Source: Algibacter marinivivus (GTDB lineage Bacteria; Bacteroidota; Bacteroidia; Flavobacteriales; Flavobacteriaceae). Taken from it: a stretch of DNA of 64,000 nt. Within the stretch, counting starts at the first letter, position 1. Each line of letters begins with the position of its first letter. Both the position numbers and the translations under genes were made by a program. The stretch spans positions 1,696,051-1,760,050 of the forward strand of contig NZ_QFRI01000001.1 in assembly GCF_003143755.1 (NCBI RefSeq). The letters are read 5' to 3'. The notes beneath the pieces were generated by a model. It saw nothing but the letters and a program-made list of their open reading frames with translations. It was not told the DNA's origin and made no database searches. This document shows positions 9,456 through 17,915 of the stretch, piece after piece.

Positions 9456-10710
9456 TACTAATTGCTTTAGAAGAATCCATAAATAGCCAGCAAAAAATAG
9501 CCACAAAACCTAAAAAAGCAGCAACATAGAAAAACGGTTCATTTGATCCGGTCCAATCTAATAAATAAGGAAAAGCTAGTGCTGTAGAAAACGCCCCTAG
9601 ATTTCCGGCCATATTCATCATTCCAGATACTTTTCCAGAATGTTCTTTCCCAATATCCATACAAAAGGACCATGAGGGACTTAAGGTCATATCTGCTCCA
9701 AAAATGGCTACTGATAAACATAATACGGCTCCTAGAGCGGTTTCCATATATAAACTAGAAAGTATACCAATAACCACAAATACAAAGCCTATGATAGCAG
9801 GTATTTGTCTAGACAATTTCCACTTTCCTTTTTTATAAATAGCATCTACAGTATAACCAGAAACCCAGTTTCCTAATGCACCTGCTAGAAGAGGTAACAT
9901 AGCATAGAATCCTGTTGTTACTAAATTTAATCCATATTTTGCTTTTATATAAGGGAATAACCACGTTAGTGTAAAAAAGAAAATAAAGTTACTTCCAATA
10001 TATTGAATCATGGCTAGAATAACATTCTTGGAACCAAGAATACGATTTAATGGTAAATTTGTTTTTGTTTCTTCTACTTCTTGTTGACGATTTTTTATTA
10101 TGTATTGCTTTTCGGAATCAGAAATACCTTTATGTTCTTCTGGTTTATTTCTAAATAAGAAGTAGAATGCCAAAGCACATAGAATTCCTATAGCTCCAAA
10201 AAAATAGAATATATTCCGCCAACCCCAAGCATCAATTAAATAGGCTACAAGAGGTAAAGCAAAAGCGGCACCAAGTCTTGAACCTGAAAAATTTATACCT
10301 TGAAAAATGCCACGTTCTTTTAATGGTACCCATGAAAAGGCTGCTCTAGAAATGTTAGGAAAGGCACCGGCTTCTCCAGCACCAAATATAAATCTAAAAA
10401 ACACCATGGATATATAATTCCATGCTAGTCCTGTAAATGCTGTGAAAATGGACCATAAAATCATGATTGAAGTCATGACTTTGCGCACACCAAATTTATC
10501 GCCCAAAGCACCTCCAGGTACTTGAAATAAAGCATATCCTAAAGCAAAAGCACTTAAAACCCAGCCCATTTGAATATCGGTAAGAACTAAATCATTACTT
10601 ATTGCATCTTTAGCAGATGAGATACAAACGCGGTCTATATACAGTAATAAAGTAATGAAGAAAGAGCCTGCAAAGAAACCGTATCTTTTTTTTGGAATAC
10701 TTGTATTCAT
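9448..10710 (-). CDS. MFS transporter, anion:cation symporter type (hexuronate/acid-sugar carrier)
   Basis: Inner-membrane importer of 420 residues with 12 membrane segments. The N-terminal half (YIDRVCISSAKDAI, then ALFQVPGGALGDKFGVRKVM and RFIFGAGEAGAFPNISRAAFSW) is typical of the ACS family that includes ExuT and the glucarate and galactonate carriers. Its start lies one base after the DUF1537 kinase stop, and its end overlaps the Gfo/Idh start. A sugar-acid substrate fits both the family and the kinase next to it. Confidence 0.88.
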   Translation of the reverse strand: MNTSIPKKRYGFFAGSFFITLLLYIDRVCISSAKDAISNDLVLTDIQMGWVLSAFALGYALFQVPGGALGDKFGVRKVMTSIMILWSIFTAFTGLAWNYISMVFFRFIFGAGEAGAFPNISRAAFSWVPLKERGIFQGINFSGSRLGAAFALPLVAYLIDAWGWRNIFYFFGAIGILCALAFYFLFRNKPEEHKGISDSEKQYIIKNRQQEVEETKTNLPLNRILGSKNVILAMIQYIGSNFIFFFTLTWLFPYIKAKYGLNLVTTGFYAMLPLLAGALGNWVSGYTVDAIYKKGKWKLSRQIPAIIGFVFVVIGILSSLYMETALGAVLCLSVAIFGADMTLSPSWSFCMDIGKEHSGKVSGMMNMAGNLGAFSTALAFPYLLDWTGSNEPFFYVAAFLGFVAIFCWLFMDSSKAISNE

Positions 10711-10711
10711 A

Positions 10712-12112
10712 TTAATTTAGCTTTTGGATTAGTGTTAAAAGGGAATCTTCACTTCCTACATTACCAGGAAATACGATATACGGCAATTCAGGAAACTTGG
10801 TCTCTTTTCCCATTGACCAAAGAGGGATACCATATTCTATTTGACCTAAGACTTTTGAGCGCTTCATGCCTAAGCCTTTTGTTGCTATATCATGAGAGGT
10901 GATACCACCTTTGGCTAATACATATTTTGGACGGACTTGTATGCCCTTTATTATAGCGACTAAACTATTTGATATTTTTGATGCTATGTTGATATTAGAT
11001 GTTGTATCTTTTCCAGAGATTAGTTTTCTGCTAGTGTAAACAATAACATCATTTCCTTGCTTTATATGGTCTTCTATTTTAGAAACTAAAGATTGAATAT
11101 ATGAGTTTGTTTGTCCATTTAAAATGATGTCGACATCAACTTCAATGGCACTTTCTTTTTCAAAATGATTTAAAACTGAATTAAGTTGAATAGAGGACTT
11201 GTTAACATAAGAGCCTACAATGATTAAACCTCCAGGTTTATTATTGGTTTTAAAGAGTTCTTTAGGATACAATAAACCTTTAGGTTTTTGTCCGATGTAG
11301 GAAGGAACAAAAGAACTTGAAGTTCTAAAAAATATAGTTTTCCCTAATTTCTCAGCTAACAAAATAGCTTGTGAAAATTTATCTAAATCATTGTAATTTA
11401 AAGCGTTTACAATACAGTATTGATTTGGCTTCAACGCTTTTATTTGCTTGCTTAGTGATATTACATCAAGTAATCTTATGGTATCAATACTGAATGAATT
11501 AACATCAGAAGCTTTTATCTTCCCATTTGTCTTTTCTTCTATGTATCCTTTTAAATTTGCATTGGAATACTTAAAAGTATGATCTTTTGCAAACGGTGTC
11601 TCATTTACAGGGGTAAGCTGCTTGTTATCTAAAATATAGTGAGTATCATTTACTGTAATACGACCACCTTCAAACATTACAGGAATAAATAAGGTAATGG
11701 CTTCTTTTTCTGAAATAACTTGTTTAATAATTTCGATTTCAGAAAAATGACCTCGTAATGTTGAATCACTACGACTAATAATTGTGAATTTTCTATTCGT
11801 AATTTGTGAAGCCTCAGCAATATTTTTAGATATTTGCTTAAATATTTCTAAAGATTTTTTTTCGGATAAACTTCTAGAATTTGTTAAGATGAAAAATACT
11901 GGAGTTTCATTTTTAAATTCATTTATAATGGTTTCTTTATCCCAATGGCTTAATAATGGAATATCATAAACTGTTTGATTACCAGTGGGGTCATCATCAA
12001 CTACAATACAGGTTCTATTTAATTGTTTAAAAAGGTTGTAATTCATGCCTCTATGGTTAGAGACATCCTCTTTAGGTAGCTGTTTAGTTATATTTAGTAA
12101 ATCAGTACTCAT
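10712..12112 (-). CDS. Four-carbon acid-sugar kinase family protein (DUF1537, OtnK/DtnK type)
   Basis: ATP-dependent kinase expected to phosphorylate a tetronate such as threonate or erythronate at C4. The protein has 466 residues. The N-terminal substrate domain carries CIVVDDDPTGNQTVYD (about residues 35-50) with the DDDPTG motif and SRSDSTLRGHF (about 112). The C-terminal nucleotide-binding domain has LAKGGITSHD (about 400) and FPGNVGSEDSL (about 447). Its start codon shares one base with the stop of the upstream cyclase gene (TAATG), so translation is coupled. Members usually work with a PdxA-like dehydrogenase; here a different dehydrogenase family is present upstream. Confidence 0.9.
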   Translation of the reverse strand: MSTDLLNITKQLPKEDVSNHRGMNYNLFKQLNRTCIVVDDDPTGNQTVYDIPLLSHWDKETIINEFKNETPVFFILTNSRSLSEKKSLEIFKQISKNIAEASQITNRKFTIISRSDSTLRGHFSEIEIIKQVISEKEAITLFIPVMFEGGRITVNDTHYILDNKQLTPVNETPFAKDHTFKYSNANLKGYIEEKTNGKIKASDVNSFSIDTIRLLDVISLSKQIKALKPNQYCIVNALNYNDLDKFSQAILLAEKLGKTIFFRTSSSFVPSYIGQKPKGLLYPKELFKTNNKPGGLIIVGSYVNKSSIQLNSVLNHFEKESAIEVDVDIILNGQTNSYIQSLVSKIEDHIKQGNDVIVYTSRKLISGKDTTSNINIASKISNSLVAIIKGIQVRPKYVLAKGGITSHDIATKGLGMKRSKVLGQIEYGIPLWSMGKETKFPELPYIVFPGNVGSEDSLLTLIQKLN

Positions 12113-12747
12113 TAATATTTTTCTATGGCTATGACTCTTGCAGGTGCCCCATCTCCACCAGAAATTTTTAATGGTAAAGCTATGAGTTCAATACAATTTG
12201 ATTGTAAAGCTTCAATATTAGTAAGTCCTTCAATAATAACAACACTTTTTAGTAGTACTTCATGGATTTTAGTAACTTCTTCAATGTTGTTTACATCAGC
12301 AACTGAAGGTGGTTCAACACCAATCATTTTCACTTTATTTTCAACACACCAATTAGCTAGTTCTTCACTTATTCTTGGTAGTTCATCTCTATACTTTTGG
12401 GTATTTACATATTGTGACCAACCAGTCCAAAAAATGAGACTATCTCCTTCAGAAAATTTTTCTAGAATTTTTTCAGGAATATGATTAGAATATATTAAAC
12501 CCTTGGAAACAACATCTCGAGCATCTATTACCCATGCTTTCCCAACAAAATCAGAAATAGGTATTTTATCAATAGTTTGATTACTTACATTAAAATGAAT
12601 TGGGGCATCCATATGGGTTCCGCAATGTGAGTAGAATGTTAATGTACTTGCATTCCATCCATCTTTTTCAATGATTTTACTGGTTTCTTTAGAAAAACCA
12701 GTAAAATCATTAGTAAAATTTAGTGTAAGATCGACTATAGTATTCAT
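12112..12747 (-). CDS. Cyclase/kynurenine-formamidase-like metal hydrolase
   Basis: A 211-residue member of the putative cyclase family (PF04199), which includes kynurenine formamidase and isatin hydrolase. The metal-binding signature HCGTHMDAPIHF lies at about residues 41-52, followed by a GVEPPSVAD block near residue 150. Known members open amide or lactam-type bonds with a divalent metal. In this operon, between a dehydrogenase and an acid-sugar kinase, opening of an acid-sugar lactone is a plausible but unproven role. It is six bases downstream of the dehydrogenase gene. Confidence 0.82.
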   Translation of the reverse strand: MNTIVDLTLNFTNDFTGFSKETSKIIEKDGWNASTLTFYSHCGTHMDAPIHFNVSNQTIDKIPISDFVGKAWVIDARDVVSKGLIYSNHIPEKILEKFSEGDSLIFWTGWSQYVNTQKYRDELPRISEELANWCVENKVKMIGVEPPSVADVNNIEEVTKIHEVLLKSVVIIEGLTNIEALQSNCIELIALPLKISGGDGAPARVIAIEKY

Positions 12748-12753
12748 GTACTG

Positions 12754-13800
12754 TTATAAATTTTTTATAACAGCATCAGCCACATCAGAAGTGCTTGCAT
12801 TACCTCCTAAGTCTTTTGTTAATACACCCGAAGATGTGCTTTTATCAATGGCTTCCATTATATTATTGGCTGCTTCAGTTTCTCCCAAATGTTCTAGCAT
12901 TATAGCAGCAGACCAAATCTGACCGTAAGGGTTAGCTATATTTTGTCCGGCAATATCAGGAGCTGACCCATGGATAGGTTCAAACATAGATGGGAACTCT
13001 TTTTCAGGGTTTATATTTCCGCTACCTCCAAGGCCTAAACTCCCCATAACAGCACCACCTAAATCACTTAAAATATCACCAAAAAGATTCGTGGTTAAAA
13101 CCACATCAAAAATTTCAGGTTTAAGAACAAAACTAGCTGTTGAATTATCTATATACATCTGATCATGCTGAACATCTGGATATTCTAAAGCTACTTCTTT
13201 AATAACCCGATCCCAATAAGATAAACTATTAATTAAGGTATTAGACTTGGTTATATGAGTTACTTTATGTCTCCTCTTTCTAGCTAATTTGAACGCATAA
13301 TGTGCTACTCTTTCAATACCTTTTCTAGTAAAAATACTAGTATCTAGTCCCATCCCATTAGCCTCGTCTGGTAAATATTGACCACCCATTTGTACAAACT
13401 CACCTTCTGTGTTTTCTCTAACAATAACAAAATCTATGTGTTTTTCAGTTCTTAAAGGTCTAGTTACACCAGGGTAGGTTCTTACTGGTCTATAATTAAC
13501 ATACTGATCAAAACTTGTACGTACTTTAAAAGTATAATCTTTAGCCGGTAGTGTGTCATCTACAGCTGGTAATCCAACCGAACCAAAATAAACTGCATCA
13601 AATTCTTTTAAGGTTTCTAAACCGTCATCAGGCAAGAATTTATCGTTTTTAATGTAGTATCCTGCCCCCCAATCAAATGTTTTTGATGTGACATTGAAAT
13701 TATGCTTTTTAGCAACTGCTTCTAATACTCTATATCCTTCTGGAACAATTTCATTTCCTATACCATCTCCGGGTACAACTGCAATGTTATAATTTTTCAC
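12754..13800 (-). CDS. Isocitrate/isopropylmalate dehydrogenase family protein (tartrate/D-malate dehydrogenase type)
   Basis: NAD- and metal-dependent beta-decarboxylating dehydrogenase, 348 residues. It shows the family start VVPGDGIGNEIVPEG (residues 8-22), the substrate region VIVRENTEGEF (about 128), the catalytic-lysine region HITKSNTL, the metal-binding NLFGDILSDLGGA (about 240), and FEPIHGSAPDIAGQ (about 275). The TtuC-like subfamily oxidises malate- or tartrate-like 2-hydroxy acids. Next to a DUF1537 kinase it may act on a 4-phosphotetronate, the job usually done by PdxA2; this is a hypothesis. Confidence 0.87.
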   Translation of the reverse strand: MKNYNIAVVPGDGIGNEIVPEGYRVLEAVAKKHNFNVTSKTFDWGAGYYIKNDKFLPDDGLETLKEFDAVYFGSVGLPAVDDTLPAKDYTFKVRTSFDQYVNYRPVRTYPGVTRPLRTEKHIDFVIVRENTEGEFVQMGGQYLPDEANGMGLDTSIFTRKGIERVAHYAFKLARKRRHKVTHITKSNTLINSLSYWDRVIKEVALEYPDVQHDQMYIDNSTASFVLKPEIFDVVLTTNLFGDILSDLGGAVMGSLGLGGSGNINPEKEFPSMFEPIHGSAPDIAGQNIANPYGQIWSAAIMLEHLGETEAANNIMEAIDKSTSSGVLTKDLGGNASTSDVADAVIKNL

Positions 13801-13810
13801 TTTTTAGTTT

Positions 13811-14434
13811 TTATTGATTAAATAATAATTCTCGCGATTTTTTAATGTGTAATCTTGCTAAATTTTCTGCCTCATTAGCGTTTCCAGAAGCAATAGCTTT
13901 TATAATTTTAAAGTGTTCTTGTAATGTTTCTTCTGGAGGTCTAACTAGTCCATGACCAATAACTTTATCATGTATTTTACCAAAGAAGTATATTTTGTCA
14001 AGAGGTGAATTACCTGTAAGTTTAATTAGTAATGAATGAAATTTTTCATCTGCTTTTGAATAAGCTTTAATGTTGATTTTTTCTTTATTCAAGAAAGAAG
14101 TAAAACAATCTTCAAGTTGTTTAATAATTTTATCATCTTTTGAAAGCGCTAACAAACGTGCAGCCATTCCTTCAAGAGCTTCTCGACATATATATATATC
14201 TACAATCTCTTTTTTATTTAAAGCTTTAACATACATGCCTCTCCTTGGAATACTTTCTACTAAATATTCGTTTTCTAGAGCTAATAAAGCTTTCATTAAA
14301 GGTGTTCTGCTAACACCTAACGATTCAGCTATTTTTTCTTGAACTATTTTTTCGCCTTGTTTTAATTCGCCATTAAGAATCATCTCTTTTAACTTTAGAT
14401 ATATAGGCTGACTTATGTTATTATGTTCAATCAT
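13811..14434 (-). CDS. GntR-family transcriptional regulator, FCD (FadR) subfamily
   Basis: DNA-binding repressor or activator of 207 residues. The winged helix-turn-helix covers about residues 8-70, with LKQGEKIVQEKIAESLGVSR followed by TPLMKALLALENEYLV and RRGMYV. A helical FCD effector domain fills residues 75-205; its conserved histidines (FHSLL, EHFKII, RLHIKKS) fit a metal/carboxylate-binding pocket. It is the first gene of the minus-strand operon, and a perfect palindrome lies 22 bases upstream, so autoregulation is likely. It probably senses an acid sugar handled by this operon. Confidence 0.9.
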   Translation of the reverse strand: MIEHNNISQPIYLKLKEMILNGELKQGEKIVQEKIAESLGVSRTPLMKALLALENEYLVESIPRRGMYVKALNKKEIVDIYICREALEGMAARLLALSKDDKIIKQLEDCFTSFLNKEKINIKAYSKADEKFHSLLIKLTGNSPLDKIYFFGKIHDKVIGHGLVRPPEETLQEHFKIIKAIASGNANEAENLARLHIKKSRELLFNQ

Positions 14435-14455
14435 AACTTTTTACATCAATTAAAA

Positions 14456-14477
14456 TGTATTTTGTATACAAAATACA
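14456..14477. promoter_or_regulatory. Perfect 22-bp palindrome, probable GntR operator
   Basis: The arms are TGTATTTTGTA and its exact complement, centred on GTATAC. FCD-type GntR regulators commonly bind short palindromes with a TGTATACA-like core. It lies 22 bp before the gntR start codon, fitting autorepression of the minus-strand operon. It is unrelated in sequence to the CAGGATA promoters. Confidence 0.7.
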
Positions 14478-14623
14478 AAAATACAAATGTTTATTTTATT
14501 ATATGCTAAGATTTTTTTTTTTTATTTTTGAATAAAACATCACTTGTAAAAGCATGATTTACACCTATTTAATTACTATTAAATATCTGTTTTAATCATA
14601 CAGTTCGAAAAGATTGTAATAAT

Positions 14624-14668
14624 CAGTACAGTACAGGATACCTGAGTAAGTAGTTATTTGTAAAATTG
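14624..14668 (+). promoter_or_regulatory. PUL promoter copy 2 (susC1 operon)
   Basis: Units CAGTACA (14624) and CAGGATA (14634), 20 bp, then TAAAATTG (14661-14668). The susC1 start is 73 bp downstream. Confidence 0.8.
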
Positions 14669-14741
14669 TGGTAAAATTGTTGTGATTCGGTTTTATTACT
14701 AATGTTTCATAATGATTAATTAACTAGTAAAACTAAATTAT

Positions 14742-17700
14742 ATGTTAAAACTAAAACTGAAAATGAAGCAACAAACTAAAAACCGATGTTTTGTTTCTGT
14801 AATGGCATTTGCAATAATGTTGGTGTTCTCCAGCTTTACTGCAGCTAATTTACATGCTCAAGAGAGGGTTTCAGGTACTGTTACAGATGCTAACGGTGTG
14901 CCTCTACCTGGGGTTAGTGTTATACAAAAAGGAACTTCTAGAGGTGCCTCGGCTGATTTTGATGGAAACTATTCACTTGAATTAACTTTAGGAGAAAAAA
15001 CTTTAGTGTTTTCTTATCTAGGTTTTAAAACGGTAGAAATTCCAGTAAATGGACAAACAACCATTAATGTTAGCCTAGAAGAGGACGTGGCAAGTCTTGA
15101 TGAAGTAGTTGTTATAGGTTATGGTACTCAGAAAAAAGAGAGCGTTGTAGCTGCTATTACTCAGATGAAGGGTGAGGATTTAATGGAAAGGACAGCTGGT
15201 ATAGCCAATGTTGAAGAAGCATTGCAAGGAAATTTACCAGGTGTTACTGCTATACAAGGTAGTGGTGTTCCTGGTCAAGATAACACAAGGATTTTTATTC
15301 GTGGTAGAAGTTCATGGAATGGTAATGGGGATCCTCTTGTGCTTGTGGATGGTGTTAAGAGGACGATGAGCGACATAGATATGAATGATATTGAAAACCT
15401 ATCGGTACTTAAAGATGCTTCTGCTACGGCAGTTTTTGGTGTAGAAGGAGCTAACGGGGTAATATTAATTACCACTAAACGAGGTCAGGTAGGGAAAGCA
15501 GAACTGTCGTTAAGTGTAAATACAACCATCAAAACGGTTTCTCAATTACCAGAAAAATTAGATTCTTATGATGGTCTAATAGAGGCAAATAGTGCTATTT
15601 TAAGAGGAATAGCTCAAGCTCCGAATACATGGAGGAATTATACGCCATTGGCTATTGTAGATAGATATCGTAACCCTGCTAGTTTAGAAGAAAGTTATAT
15701 ATACCCTAATGTTGATTGGGAAGATGAATTGTTAAAAGATTTTGCACAAGATTATAGAGTTAACCTGTCTGTACGAGGTGGTAACAAAACGGCTAAATAT
15801 TTTGGTAGTTTGGCTTATCAAACTGTAGAAGATATTTTTGATGGAGGTAAATACGATAATGGAAGAGGCTATTTAGGTGAGTATCGATATGATAGATTCA
15901 ACTTTAGATCTAATATCGATTTTAATATTACAAATACTACTGAGTTGTCTGTTAATCTAGCTGGTTTTTTGGGTATTAGAGAGAATCCTGGTTCAATAGG
16001 TAATGTAACTAATGGACTTTACCTAATAGCGCCAAGTCTTTATCCGCCTGTATATCCAGATGGAGTGTATGGGAACCCTTTTAGTTATTTTAATGTATAC
16101 GTAAACCCTGTTCAGACTTTACAAGCTCAGGGTTATGACACTTTTAGGGAATTTCAAGTCAATACAGATTTTATATTAAAACAAAAATTAGACTTTATAA
16201 CTGAAGGCTTGTCTTTTCAAGGCCGATTTTCTTTAGATAACTCTCAAAGAGGTAGGCAAAATTTAAATGATGGAGGTGTAATTTTTAGGGTTTACGATGG
16301 TGATGTAGAGAGTCTTCTTATTCCAGATACCAATACTAGATTTGGTTATGTTCAACCACCTTGGACTTTAGAATCTGTAGATTCTTCAACCGCAGAGCAG
16401 AACCAACGATCACGTCAAATGGTATACGATTTTTCATTTAATTACAACAGGACGTTTGCTGAAAAGCATAACCTGACCGCTTTATTCTTAGTTAGAAGGC
16501 AGGAGCGTGCAACGGGTAGTGTTTTTCCAATATACCGTGAAGATTGGGTAGGAAGAGTGACTTATAATTATGATTCAAGATACTTTTTAGATATTAACGG
16601 TGCTTACAATGGCTCTGAAAAATTTGGCCCAGGATTTCGTTTCGACTTATTCCCATCTCTAGCAGCAGGTTGGACAGTGTCAAACGAAGCCTTTATGGAA
16701 AATGTAGATTGGTTAAATTTGCTAAAATTTAGAGGATCTTATGGTATTGTTGGTGATGATAATTTTGGTGGTAGATTCCGATATTTTTCCAGATGGGAGT
16801 CTGGTGCATCTGCATTTTTAGTACCAAGTTCATATCAAGGTAATACAGGAAGATCGCCTTACACGTTTTACAGAGAAGCTGTAGTAGGTAATCCAAACCT
16901 TCAGTGGGAGTCAGCTACTAAGTATAATATAGGTGCTGAGTTCAACTTATTTGACGGTTTATTAACTGGAGAGATAGATTATTTTGCAGAAGATCGTGAT
17001 AATATTGGGATTACAGGTGCTGGAATTCAGACTTTACCAAATTTCTTTGGAGCAACACCTCCAGATATTAATAAAGGTGTTGTTGAGGTAAGGGGTTATG
17101 AAATTGTGTTAGGTTCCAGTTATACTTTTGGTAACGGTTTAAATATATTTGGCGATTTTAATTTTACACAAGCCATAGATAAAGTAATAGTAAGAGATGA
17201 TCCATTTTTTCAACCCGATCACCTAAAAGATGCTGGATATACAATTGGGCAAAGAAGAACAGCCATTCCAGCTGGGATATTGACAAGTTGGGACGATGTT
17301 TATATGTCAACACCACAAAATGAAAATCAAAATTTAACACGTGTTGGGTATTATGATGTTGTAGATTTTGATGGAGACGGTGTTTATAATGGTAATTTTG
17401 ATAATGCACCTTTTGGTTATCCTGAACAACCGCAAAGAACTTGGAGTGCTACTCTAGGTGCTCGATACAAAGGTTTTAGTATTTCAGCGCAGTTGTACGG
17501 TACGCAAAATGCATCTAGATTGTTTAGTAACAATACCTTTAGTAATTCAACACCTTTAATCTTTACACAAGATTTAGATTATTGGACTGTTGATAATCCA
17601 AATAATACTGATACTCAACCATCATTTGGAGTCCGTGGTGCAACTAATCCTAGAGATAACTGGTTGGATGGCTCATTAACAAGGCTTAGATCAGTTTCTT

Positions 17701-17903
17701 TATCTTATGATATACCAAAAAAGACATGTGAAAAACTGGGGCTGAAGAAACTTCAAGTTTTTGCAAATGGAAATAACCTGTTCTTATGGTCTGATATGCC
17801 TGATGATAGAGAGTTTAACACAGGTGGAGCAAATCAAGGACAGCAAAGAGGGGATTACCCTACCTTAAAGAGATTTAACTTTGGTTTTAATATGAATTTT
17901 TAA
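14742..17903 (+). CDS. susC: SusC/RagA-type TonB-dependent outer-membrane transporter 1
   Basis: Outer-membrane barrel that imports oligosaccharides with its SusD lid, powered by TonB. The protein has 1053 residues. After a signal peptide (to about residue 39, LHAQ) comes a carboxypeptidase-D-like regulatory domain (GTVTDANGVPLPGVSV), the TonB-box region DEVVVIGYGTQKKESVVAAI, a plug domain (LVDGVKRTMSDIDMNDIENL then LKDASATAVFGVEGANGVIL) and a beta-barrel ending RFNFGFNMNF. A second ATG at 14763 (MKQQTKNRC) is an alternative start. SusD1 follows 12 bases later. Confidence 0.96.
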   Translation: MLKLKLKMKQQTKNRCFVSVMAFAIMLVFSSFTAANLHAQERVSGTVTDANGVPLPGVSVIQKGTSRGASADFDGNYSLELTLGEKTLVFSYLGFKTVEIPVNGQTTINVSLEEDVASLDEVVVIGYGTQKKESVVAAITQMKGEDLMERTAGIANVEEALQGNLPGVTAIQGSGVPGQDNTRIFIRGRSSWNGNGDPLVLVDGVKRTMSDIDMNDIENLSVLKDASATAVFGVEGANGVILITTKRGQVGKAELSLSVNTTIKTVSQLPEKLDSYDGLIEANSAILRGIAQAPNTWRNYTPLAIVDRYRNPASLEESYIYPNVDWEDELLKDFAQDYRVNLSVRGGNKTAKYFGSLAYQTVEDIFDGGKYDNGRGYLGEYRYDRFNFRSNIDFNITNTTELSVNLAGFLGIRENPGSIGNVTNGLYLIAPSLYPPVYPDGVYGNPFSYFNVYVNPVQTLQAQGYDTFREFQVNTDFILKQKLDFITEGLSFQGRFSLDNSQRGRQNLNDGGVIFRVYDGDVESLLIPDTNTRFGYVQPPWTLESVDSSTAEQNQRSRQMVYDFSFNYNRTFAEKHNLTALFLVRRQERATGSVFPIYREDWVGRVTYNYDSRYFLDINGAYNGSEKFGPGFRFDLFPSLAAGWTVSNEAFMENVDWLNLLKFRGSYGIVGDDNFGGRFRYFSRWESGASAFLVPSSYQGNTGRSPYTFYREAVVGNPNLQWESATKYNIGAEFNLFDGLLTGEIDYFAEDRDNIGITGAGIQTLPNFFGATPPDINKGVVEVRGYEIVLGSSYTFGNGLNIFGDFNFTQAIDKVIVRDDPFFQPDHLKDAGYTIGQRRTAIPAGILTSWDDVYMSTPQNENQNLTRVGYYDVVDFDGDGVYNGNFDNAPFGYPEQPQRTWSATLGARYKGFSISAQLYGTQNASRLFSNNTFSNSTPLIFTQDLDYWTVDNPNNTDTQPSFGVRGATNPRDNWLDGSLTRLRSVSLSYDIPKKTCEKLGLKKLQVFANGNNLFLWSDMPDDREFNTGGANQGQQRGDYPTLKRFNFGFNMNF

Positions 17904-17915
17904 AAAAAAGAAATA

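Larger units (their letters stand above)
14435..14741. other. Divergent intergenic region between gntR and susC1 (307 bp)
   Basis: Holds the GntR palindrome near the gntR end (14456-14477), a T/A-rich tract around 14510-14530, and PUL promoter copy 2 at 14624-14668 facing susC1. No gene seen. Confidence 0.7.

Noticed and set aside
9456-9506. Upstream extension of the minus-strand Gfo/Idh protein
   Set aside because: It reads through the end of the MFS gene and adds 17 hydrophobic residues before a standard Rossmann start.
14456-14477. GntR regulator as controller of the whole PUL
   Set aside because: Its probable operator is a TGTATACA-like palindrome seen only beside gntR, while the PUL genes share an unrelated direct repeat.
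17416-17432. TATCCTG-like match inside susC1 as a further PUL promoter site
   Set aside because: It is a single unit in coding sequence without the 10-bp repeat or the 20-bp spaced -7 box.
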